From Kaistia terrae (GTDB lineage: Bacteria > Pseudomonadota > Alphaproteobacteria > Rhizobiales > Kaistiaceae), in contig NZ_JAPKNH010000003.1 of the NCBI RefSeq assembly GCF_026344005.1, positions 124,001 through 188,000 of the forward strand: a stretch of 64,000 nt of DNA, written 5' to 3'. The position numbers and the translations under genes were made by a program. The first letter of the stretch is position 1; every line of letters begins with the position of its first letter. Shown here piece by piece: positions 1 to 5,700 of this stretch. The notes beneath the pieces are model-generated. The model made no database searches. It was not told the DNA's origin and worked only from the letters and a program-made list of their open reading frames with translations.

Positions 1-108
1 GCTTACAGTTGCGGGGGCAGCTTCGGATTTGGAATCCCGCAAGGGTCCTTCCGTACCGAATTCCCATTTCATCCCCCAAAGCCTGAGGCCTTTCAGGGGA
101 ACCGTCGC
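1..108 (-). promoter_or_regulatory. Cobalamin (B12) riboswitch, cut by the left window edge
   Basis: Read on the minus strand, this stretch carries the two hallmark blocks of the AdoCbl/cobalamin riboswitch: GATGAAATGGGAA (plus positions 61-73) and GCCCCCGCAACTGTAAGC (positions 1-18), in the right order and about 45 bases apart. The 3' part with the kissing loop and expression platform lies outside the window, so the regulated gene is to the left and unseen. Family members usually control cobalamin synthesis genes, btuB-type receptors, cobalt transporters or B12-independent isoenzymes. The 5' limit near 108 is estimated. Confidence 0.9.
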
Positions 109-126
109 GCATTCACGCTAGATTGA

Positions 127-143
127 TTGCGCCTGCGGCGCAA
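127..143 (-). terminator. Short GC hairpin after the 91-aa membrane protein gene
   Basis: TTGCGCC-TGC-GGCGCAA is a perfect 7-bp hairpin lying 8 bases beyond the stop codon of the 152-427 gene. The following minus-strand bases (TCAATCTAG) are only weakly T-rich, so termination may be inefficient or Rho-assisted. It separates that gene from the riboswitch leader. Confidence 0.45.
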
Positions 144-151
144 GCTGCGCC

Positions 152-427
152 TCATTTGGCGGCAGCGACGCCCTTGCTGCGAAACTTGGCCCAGCGACGC
201 AGCAAGGCGACTTCGGACTTGCGGCGGATACGGCGGACGCGAGGCGAGTCATGCGACAGCACCACCAGGCCGACCGGCACCATCCAGAAGCCGAGAATGG
301 GCAAGAAACCAAGCACACCGCCCAGAAGAAAGCCTCCGCCGATCGCGGTACGCGCCGTCCGGCTATTGGGGAGTGGGATCGCTTTCTTGCCGAAACGGAT
401 CGAAGCCATGCGGCCTGTTTTCTCCAT
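152..427 (-). CDS. Small conserved membrane protein (PGPGW-like)
   Basis: The 91-aa product has a basic N-terminus, then a hydrophobic stretch of about residues 27-60 (GGGFLLGGVLGFLPILGFW, then MVPVGLVVLS) that can form a hairpin of two membrane segments. A strongly basic tail follows (RRIRRKSEVALLRRW). This pattern, glycine/proline-rich helices followed by an Arg-rich cytoplasmic tail, resembles small putative transmembrane proteins common in Rhizobiales; their function is unknown. It is transcribed towards the riboswitch, but a hairpin and a separate leader suggest independent transcription. The coding call rests on the sensible membrane topology and on the lack of any competing gene in the interval. 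Confidence 0.7.
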   Translation of the reverse strand: MEKTGRMASIRFGKKAIPLPNSRTARTAIGGGFLLGGVLGFLPILGFWMVPVGLVVLSHDSPRVRRIRRKSEVALLRRWAKFRSKGVAAAK

Positions 428-553
428 GCTGACGCTGTAAGCGCTACGCCCAACTCGGTGCCGGGCGTGTCGGAACTGCTTTCTTATGTGGAAGAACGAT
501 GCGGGATTGCAACGGTTGCCGGCCGCGCCGACGGAATTCCTCCGCTCAAAAAC

Positions 554-589
554 AATGCCCCGGCACGGTTTTCACCGCGCCGGGGCATT
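554..589 (-). terminator. Rho-independent terminator of tctCBA
   Basis: AATGCCCCGGC / GCCGGGGCATT forms an 11-bp stem, extended inside by GCGGTG/ACCGT pairs. On the minus strand it is followed by TGTTTTTGAG. It begins 28 bases after the tctA stop codon, which makes it a textbook operon end. Confidence 0.88.
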
Positions 590-616
590 CTCGATTCTGT
601 CGAAGCAACCACGCGA

Positions 617-2116
617 TCAGGTTGCGAGACGGGCCTGTTTGCGCCGGCGAAGCAGCAGCATTACCAGCGGCAGTGTCCAGATCAGGATCGTGAACACGCC
701 CAGCCCGCCGGCGATCGGCCGCTCGAAGAAGCGGAAGATATCGCCATCCGCCTTGATCATCGAAGTGATGAAGTTCTGCTCCAGCATCGGCCCCAGCACC
801 ATGCCGAGAATGGCCGGCGCGATCGGGATATCGTTCTCTTCCATGAAGAAGCCGATGATACCGAAGATCAGCATCATGACGATGCCGGCCGTCGAATTGG
901 CGATGGCAAAGGCGCCGACAATGCAGAAGATCAGAATCATCGGCATCAGCGTCGAGGGCGGAATCGAGAGCATCGGCCGTGCGCCGCGAATGGCGAGCCA
1001 GCCCAACGGCAGCATGATCAGATTGGCAAGGATGAAGACCATGAAGATCGCGTAGACGGTCTGCGGGTCGTTGATGAAGATGGTCGGACCGGGATTGATG
1101 CCCTTGATGTAGAGCACGCCAATGACGATTGCCGTGATCGAATCGCCGGGAATGCCGAAGACGAGCGCCGGAATCCAGGCGCCGCTGACGGCGGAGTTGT
1201 TCGAAGCGCCCGCTTCGACCAGTCCTTCGACATGGCCGGTGCCGAACTTTTCCGGAGTTTTCGAAAAGCGCTTCGAGATGGCGTAGGAGATCCAGGCGGC
1301 GATGTCGGCGCCCGCCCCCGGCAGGATGCCGAGCGCGGTGCCCGTGATGTTGCCGCGCACGGTCTGGACCGGATATTTCTTCAAATTCTTCCACTGCGTC
1401 TTGAAGATGCCATGCCCGTCCGAGCGCGGAATTTTTTGACGCGGGATCGTGGCTGTCACCGTGCGCAGGATCTCGGAGATGGCAAACAGGCCGATCATCG
1501 CCGGGATGAACTGGATACCGGCCATCAGCTCGAGATTGCCGAAGGAAAAGCGCGGCTCGCCCGAGGGGTTCTCCATGCCGATCGTCGCGACGAACAACCC
1601 GAACAGCAGCGAGATCAGGCCGCGCGTCGGCGAGCTCGGGGTGACGAAGACGGCGCAGGAGAGGCCGAGCAGCACCAGCCAGAAATACTCTTCCGAGCTG
1701 AAGCGCAACGCCACTTCGGCGAGAGCCGGCGCCAGCGTCATAAGCACGATCGAGCCGAACAGGCCGCCAATGGCCGAGAAGACGAGCGCAGCCCCCAGGG
1801 CTTCGTCACCCCGCCCGGATTGCGTCATCTTGTAGGCGTCATCGACATAGGCCGCACTCGATGGCGTGCCTGGCATGCGCAGCAACGCCGCCGGAATGTC
1901 GCCCGCGAAGATCGCCATGGCGGTGGCGGTCACGATCGCGGCGATGGCCGGAACCGGATCCATGAAGAAGGTCATCGGCACCAGCAGCGCCGTTGCCATG
2001 GTGGCGGTCAGGCCCGGAATGGCGCCGACCAGCATGCCGAAGATGGCCGACGCCAGAATGACGCCGAGCACATAGGGGTCGAAGACGAGGGCCGCAGCCT
2101 GTTCAAAGATCAGCAT
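617..2116 (-). CDS. tctA: Tripartite tricarboxylate transporter large permease TctA
   Basis: This 499-aa polytopic inner-membrane protein is the large permease of the TTT (TctCBA) family. The family imports tricarboxylates or related organic acids, using a periplasmic binding protein and an ion gradient. Visible signatures are the N-terminal GAIPGLTATMATALLVP block (about residues 31-47), the LRMPGTPSSAAYVDDAY motif (about 78-94) and the second-half GILPGAGADIAAWISYA repeat, the usual two-fold repeat of TctA. The length matches the family (about 500 aa). It is the last gene of tctC-tctB-tctA, three bases after the tctB stop, and is followed by a strong terminator. The substrate cannot be told from sequence; citrate, tartrate, glutarate and terephthalate are all known for relatives. 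Confidence 0.95.
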   Translation of the reverse strand: MLIFEQAAALVFDPYVLGVILASAIFGMLVGAIPGLTATMATALLVPMTFFMDPVPAIAAIVTATAMAIFAGDIPAALLRMPGTPSSAAYVDDAYKMTQSGRGDEALGAALVFSAIGGLFGSIVLMTLAPALAEVALRFSSEEYFWLVLLGLSCAVFVTPSSPTRGLISLLFGLFVATIGMENPSGEPRFSFGNLELMAGIQFIPAMIGLFAISEILRTVTATIPRQKIPRSDGHGIFKTQWKNLKKYPVQTVRGNITGTALGILPGAGADIAAWISYAISKRFSKTPEKFGTGHVEGLVEAGASNNSAVSGAWIPALVFGIPGDSITAIVIGVLYIKGINPGPTIFINDPQTVYAIFMVFILANLIMLPLGWLAIRGARPMLSIPPSTLMPMILIFCIVGAFAIANSTAGIVMMLIFGIIGFFMEENDIPIAPAILGMVLGPMLEQNFITSMIKADGDIFRFFERPIAGGLGVFTILIWTLPLVMLLLRRRKQARLAT

Positions 2117-2119
2117 GCG

Positions 2120-2596
2120 TCACCCGAGAAACGAGAGAAATTCGGTGCGCGGCAGCGGCACCATGAGAAGGCGCGAAAAGGCGTAGTAGACCGCCAAAGT
2201 CGTCGCCAGGCTCGCCAGGATCGCCGTCGGCCATTTCGTCCGCAGCACCAGCATCAGGGCGAGAAGGCCGAGGAAGCTCGTGGGCAGGAAGCCGAGCGTT
2301 TCGGCGAACAGGATGTAGAAGACGATCACCGCCAGGCAGGCCAGCGCGGCGAAGGCCAGGCGCGGCTTGCGCACCCAGTCGGCGAGATGCGGCTTCGCCA
2401 TCTCCGGCAGGTGCTTGAGGCTGGTCGCCACCATGAAGCAGCCGAGCAGGATGGCGCACCAGCCGATCAGTCGCGGCATGGTTCCCGCGCCATAGGCCTG
2501 GCCCGGAAGCGGGGCAAAGTTCGCGGATGCAAAGAGAAGGACGATCCCACCGAGCGCGGCCAGGATACCCAAATGAAGTTCGGAAAGTTTGATCAT
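2120..2596 (-). CDS. tctB: Tripartite tricarboxylate transporter small permease TctB
   Basis: The 158-aa small membrane subunit of the TTT transporter has four predicted hydrophobic helices, beginning LGILAALGGIVLLFASANFAP and ending near YYAFSRLLMVPLP. The family is poorly conserved in sequence, so assignment rests on size, topology and position between tctC and tctA. The start was placed at the ATG at 2596 because CGGAG stands about 8 bases upstream; a longer frame extends another 21 codons without such support. A stem-loop occupies the 89-bp gap to tctC. Confidence 0.9.
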   Translation of the reverse strand: MIKLSELHLGILAALGGIVLLFASANFAPLPGQAYGAGTMPRLIGWCAILLGCFMVATSLKHLPEMAKPHLADWVRKPRLAFAALACLAVIVFYILFAETLGFLPTSFLGLLALMLVLRTKWPTAILASLATTLAVYYAFSRLLMVPLPRTEFLSFLG

Positions 2597-2627
2597 GGCC
2601 GCTCCGTGCAAGACCGGGGAACCGACA

Positions 2628-2651
2628 CGGCCGGGAAGCTTGTCCCGGCCG
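2628..2651 (-). promoter_or_regulatory. Intercistronic stem-loop between tctC and tctB
   Basis: CGGCCGGGA / TCCCGGCCG is a perfect 9-bp stem with a 6-base loop. It has no T-run on the minus strand, so it is more likely an mRNA-stabilising or partial-attenuation element. That would favour excess binding protein (tctC) over permeases, as is common in binding-protein-dependent operons. Confidence 0.5.
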
Positions 2652-2685
2652 CGCCGCATGCAGGTGATCGGATGTTGGCCGGCCG

Positions 2686-3663
2686 CTACTTCGCGAAACC
2701 GGCCTCCTTCATGATCTTGCCGAGCGTCGCGTCATCCTCGGAGACGATGCGCGTCGCTTCCTTGCCATCGGCCCAACGCATGCCGAAGCCGCGTTCGGTC
2801 ATGAATTTCTTGTATTCGGGGCTGTTGTAGGCCTTCTCCAGCGCGACGCCGAGCTTGGTCGCGACATCCTCCGGCAGGCCCTTCGGGGCGGCAATGGTGC
2901 GCCAGACGGCCAGCGTCCAGTCGGACTGGACCGACTCCTTCAGCGTGGGCGCATCCGGGAAGAGCTCCTGCCGTTCCGGCGACATGGAACCGAGCGCGAT
3001 GACGCGTTTGGCGTCGATCATGGAGCGCCCCTCGGCGAGCGACGTCGGGACGATATCGACGCCGCCGGCGACCATGTCGGTGATGCCGGGGGCAGCACCC
3101 TGGCTCGGCACCCAGGTGACCTGGTCCGGCTTCAGGCCATGCGACAACATCCAGCCGGCGAGGCCGAGATGCCAGATGCCGCCCTGCCCGGTACCGGATG
3201 CCTTGAAGGTGCCGGATGGCTTTTCCTTGATGGCGGCCAGGAGGTCGGGGAGCGTCTTGTACGGCGAATCGACCGAGACCATCACGCCGCCCGGATCGGC
3301 ATTGACCATGGCGAGGAAGTCGAAGTCCTTGTAGGTCAGGGCCGTCAAGCCCTGCCAGTGCATCATGTCGATCTCGATCGTCACGACGCCGATGGTGTAG
3401 CCGTCCGGCTTGGCGGTTGCGATGGCGCTATGGCCGACCACGCCGGAACCGCCCGTGCGATTGACGACATTGACCGGGACGCCGAGTTCCTGCTGCAAAA
3501 GGGTGCCGAGGATGCGCGCCACCGCGTCGGTGCCGCCGCCTGCACCCCAGGGAACGATCAACTGGATAGGCCGGTCGGGATAAGCCGATTGGGCCATGGC
3601 GGGGACGGCAACCGCGGCCGATGCAAAGGCCAGCGCGGTGCAAAGAAGCGTACGTCGCAGCAT
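2686..3663 (-). CDS. tctC: TTT-family periplasmic solute-binding protein TctC
   Basis: The 325-aa extracytoplasmic solute receptor (Bug/TctC family) captures an organic acid for TctAB. Residues 1-24 form a Sec signal peptide ending AMA-QSA. The mature start YPDRPIQLIVPWGAGGGTDAV is the conserved N-terminal ligand-loop region of Bug proteins. The later segments NRTGGSGVVGH and GITDMVAGGVDIVPTS are also family-typical. The ATG at 3663 is preceded by GGGAGGAATTC, an excellent Shine-Dalgarno site; the longer frame starting at 3732 has no support. It is the first gene of the operon, with repeated TAGTCTGT boxes upstream. Bug proteins occur in many paralogues, so the ligand is unknown. Confidence 0.94.
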   Translation of the reverse strand: MLRRTLLCTALAFASAAVAVPAMAQSAYPDRPIQLIVPWGAGGGTDAVARILGTLLQQELGVPVNVVNRTGGSGVVGHSAIATAKPDGYTIGVVTIEIDMMHWQGLTALTYKDFDFLAMVNADPGGVMVSVDSPYKTLPDLLAAIKEKPSGTFKASGTGQGGIWHLGLAGWMLSHGLKPDQVTWVPSQGAAPGITDMVAGGVDIVPTSLAEGRSMIDAKRVIALGSMSPERQELFPDAPTLKESVQSDWTLAVWRTIAAPKGLPEDVATKLGVALEKAYNSPEYKKFMTERGFGMRWADGKEATRIVSEDDATLGKIMKEAGFAK

Positions 3664-3752
3664 GAATTCCTCCCAGAATATTGACAATATCGCACTATCG
3701 CGACCGAGCCTCCCCGCCCGAGCCGCTGGCAAATCCGATCCCTGCTTGGGAT

Positions 3753-3887
3753 TAGTCTGTAAACTATTCAGACCGGCGGATAGTCTGTCAACGCAAACAT
3801 CGTAATGCAGAACGGAATGACGAGGGCAAGCTGTTGATTACGTAGCGATATGCTGCACAATGAATCGGCAGTCACTTGTTAGTCTGT
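3753..3887. promoter_or_regulatory. Candidate operator boxes (TAGTCTGT x3) upstream of tctC
   Basis: The gene-free stretch between tctC and the first tRNA-Asn (3664-4123) contains the octamer TAGTCTGT three times in the same orientation, at 3753-3760, 3781-3788 and 3880-3887. The first copy is also the left arm of an inverted repeat GTCTG-N9-CAGAC (3755-3773). Positions 90-225 bases upstream of the tctC start suit a transcription-factor binding array. No regulator gene is adjacent. The remainder of the gap (3888-4072) shows no gene I can support. Confidence 0.4.
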
Positions 3888-4080
3888 GCGCTGCAAACGC
3901 TATGCTGTGGTGCAATATGGGTGAGGGCTGGGCAGACAGCGACGACCAAGCCTGATTGCGATGCATCGGATCCCGGCAAATCGCATCGGAGCATCGCCGC
4001 GGCATCAGGATTCGGCTTGGGCGCTATGCATGTGCCGTCAGGATAGACGGCTGCACGAGGCAAAAAGGGCCCTGAAACAA

Positions 4081-4116
4081 TCAAGGGGCCAGATGGCAAT
4101 CCATCCAGCCCCTTGA
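4081..4116 (-). terminator. Terminator of the left tRNA-Asn
   Basis: A 16-bp stem with an ATTG loop starts 7 bases beyond the tRNA 3' end. On the minus strand it reads TCAAGGGGCTGGATGG / CCATCTGGCCCCTTGA with two G-U pairs, followed by TTGTTTCAG. Confidence 0.85.
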
Positions 4117-4123
4117 TCAAATC

Positions 4124-4199
4124 TGGCTCCGCGAGTTGGACTCGAACCAACGACCCGGTGATTAACAGTCACCTGCTCTACCAACTGAGCTATCGCGGA
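4124..4199 (-). tRNA. tRNA-Asn (GTT), copy 1
   Basis: The 76-nt cloverleaf is read on the minus strand. The acceptor stem is TCCGCGA / TCGCGGA with an encoded CCA. The D-arm holds AGCTCAGTTGGTAGAGC, the anticodon loop CTGTTAA gives anticodon GTT, and the T-arm holds GGTTCGAGTCC. It is identical in sequence to the second copy 170 bases away. Confidence 0.97.
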
Positions 4200-4250
4200 A
4201 CAGCGTTTGCGGCGTCTGCCCGAAGCCTCGTCGCCGAGGCTTTGAAACAA

Positions 4251-4286
4251 TCAAGGGGCCAGATGGCAATCCATCTAACCCCTTGA
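4251..4286 (-). terminator. Terminator of the right tRNA-Asn
   Basis: A 16-bp stem with an ATTG loop, TCAAGGGGTTAGATGG / CCATCTGGCCCCTTGA on the minus strand, with two T-G wobble pairs and a TTGTTTCA tail. It lies between the two tRNA genes, so the two may be separately terminated or the terminator may be leaky. Confidence 0.85.
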
Positions 4287-4293
4287 TCAAATT

Positions 4294-4369
4294 TGGCTCC
4301 GCGAGTTGGACTCGAACCAACGACCCGGTGATTAACAGTCACCTGCTCTACCAACTGAGCTATCGCGGA
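4294..4369 (-). tRNA. tRNA-Asn (GTT), copy 2
   Basis: Same 76-nt sequence as copy 1, with anticodon GTT and encoded CCA. It is the promoter-proximal copy on the minus strand. The 4370-4655 interval upstream holds no gene I can support and presumably includes the promoter. Confidence 0.97.
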
Positions 4370-4655
4370 ACAGCGTCGCCGCTGCTGTGAGCGAGGCTAT
4401 AGCAAAGCCTGCGTCGGCTTGCAAAGTCCTAAAACGAGAGTTTTCGGCAAGGATGCGCATGAGGACAGGAAAACGTAGCGTTCCTGCCGGTTTGGCGTGG
4501 GGATAACTCCGGAGACAGCGACCGGATCCGCAGCCGCATAAATTTCATTCGAGTGGTTCATGAGCCCCGCCGTGTCCTTGGCATGGACCAGACGAGGATT
4601 CTGCGCACCCCGTTCACAATCGGGGACGCCGTTGCGCCCTACCCGGCAGCGATGA

Positions 4656-4889
4656 TCACCGGACCGCCATCATCTCGCGCAGCTTCTCGATAGCGTCCCG
4701 CACCAGCGGATCGAGGCCAGCGCCGCCCGCTTCCAGATGAGCGAGGATGCCGACGCGCATTCTCGGGTCCCAGAACTTGCGCAGATGTTCGGCGATCGCT
4801 GCCGGAGCCGTTTCCGCACCCTGGCTGGCGAAGAATTTGCCGATCTGGTTCGCCATGTGGACGAGCTTGTCGGATGAGCGCTCAGACAT
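4656..4889 (-). CDS. fdsD: NAD-dependent formate dehydrogenase delta subunit FdsD
   Basis: This 77-aa protein has the FdsD family pattern DKLVHMANQIGKFFASQG, then HLRKFWDPRMRVGIL and GGAGLDPLV. FdsD is a small accessory subunit of the soluble molybdenum formate dehydrogenase. It is required for full activity and is thought to help assembly or cofactor binding. The ATG at 4889 (MSERSSDKLV) matches the usual family N-terminus; the 24 extra upstream codons lie inside fdhD and look spurious. The gene overlaps the end of fdhD by 8 bases, showing translational coupling, and closes the fdsG-B-A-fdhD-D operon. Confidence 0.93.
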   Translation of the reverse strand: MSERSSDKLVHMANQIGKFFASQGAETAPAAIAEHLRKFWDPRMRVGILAHLEAGGAGLDPLVRDAIEKLREMMAVR

Positions 4890-5697
4890 GGACGGCGGCT
4901 TTCTCGGCGATGCGGTGGGGATGCGTGAAAACTTCAAAGCTGTCGCCGCGCGCGATGGCAACCAGCGTGATGCCGGCCGCCTCGGCCGTGCGGACGGCCA
5001 GCGCGGTCGGCGCCGAGACGGCGACGATCAGCGGCGCGCCGATCATGGCCGATTTCTGCACCATCTCGACCGAGACGCGGCTGGTCAGCAGGATCATGCC
5101 GGACGACGCATCGACGCTGCCCCGGGCCAATGCGCCGCAAAGCTTGTCCAGCGCGTTGTGGCGGCCGACATCCTCGCGCAGCGCGACAACGCCCTCACCC
5201 GGCACGGCAAAGGCCGCGGCGTGCATCGAATGGGTCTCGCGGTTCAGGACCTGCAGCGGCGCCAGCGCCTCCAGCGCGGCGCGGATTTCGGATGCGCTGA
5301 AGCGCACGCTCTCGCCAACCGGCGGAATGATGCGCATCGCCTCGCCAAGGCTGTCGATGCCGCAGAGGCCGCAGCCCGTCGGCCCCGCCATGTAGCGCCG
5401 CCTCTGCGCCAGCGCCTCCCCGCGCGATGCCGCGAGCCACATACGCAACTCAACGCCGATTTCCTGTTCGACGATCTCGAAACGCTCGATCTCGGATGCG
5501 TCGGCGACGATGCCCTCCGACAGGCTGAAGCCTATGGCAAAATCCTCGAGATCGGCCGGCGTCGCCATCATCACGGCCTGCGTGCTGCCGTCATAGGTCA
5601 GCGCAACCGCGACCTCCTCGGGGACAGCACGCTCGCCACCCGCCGCGCCATCGGCGCGCCAGAGCGTTCTTGGCACGCGAAGGAAGGGCGGTTGCAT
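4882..5697 (-). CDS. fdhD: Formate dehydrogenase accessory sulfurtransferase FdhD (FdsC)
   Basis: This 271-aa member of the FdhD family passes sulfur from an IscS-type desulfurase to the bis-MGD cofactor, giving the sulfido ligand needed by formate dehydrogenases. The catalytic CxxC loop is visible as GCGLCGIDSL (Cys109, Cys112). Further family blocks are DLEDFAIGFSLSEGI and the C-terminal TSRVSVEMVQKSAMIGAP with SAPTALAV. In Rhodobacter and related species this gene is called fdsC. It sits three bases after fdsA and overlaps fdsD, so all are co-expressed. Confidence 0.95.
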   Translation of the reverse strand: MQPPFLRVPRTLWRADGAAGGERAVPEEVAVALTYDGSTQAVMMATPADLEDFAIGFSLSEGIVADASEIERFEIVEQEIGVELRMWLAASRGEALAQRRRYMAGPTGCGLCGIDSLGEAMRIIPPVGESVRFSASEIRAALEALAPLQVLNRETHSMHAAAFAVPGEGVVALREDVGRHNALDKLCGALARGSVDASSGMILLTSRVSVEMVQKSAMIGAPLIVAVSAPTALAVRTAEAAGITLVAIARGDSFEVFTHPHRIAEKAAVHV

Positions 5698-5700
5698 CCC

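Larger units (their letters stand above)
4073..4206 (-). repeat. Tandem duplication unit 1 (tRNA-Asn plus terminator)
   Basis: Positions 4073-4206 and 4243-4376 are the same 134-bp unit shifted by exactly 170 bases, with only about three substitutions, all in the terminator part. Each unit contains a whole tRNA-Asn and its terminator. The 36 bases between the units are unrelated to the flanks. Confidence 0.9.
4243..4376 (-). repeat. Tandem duplication unit 2 (tRNA-Asn plus terminator)
   Basis: Second copy of the 134-bp unit at 4073-4206. The tRNA part is unchanged. The terminator arm differs at two positions that keep the stem paired through G-U wobbles. Confidence 0.9.

Noticed and set aside
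251-2830. 859-codon plus-strand open frame opposite tctA and tctB
   Set aside because: It is antisense to clear TTT-permease genes, is rich in Arg/Asp/His/Gln from GC-skewed codons, and has no domain or sensible start; it is a shadow frame.
4073-4376. Genomic island boundary at the tRNA-Asn pair
   Set aside because: tRNA genes are integration sites, but no integrase, no displaced 3' tRNA fragment and no composition change are seen on either side; the second copy is a whole tRNA with its terminator.
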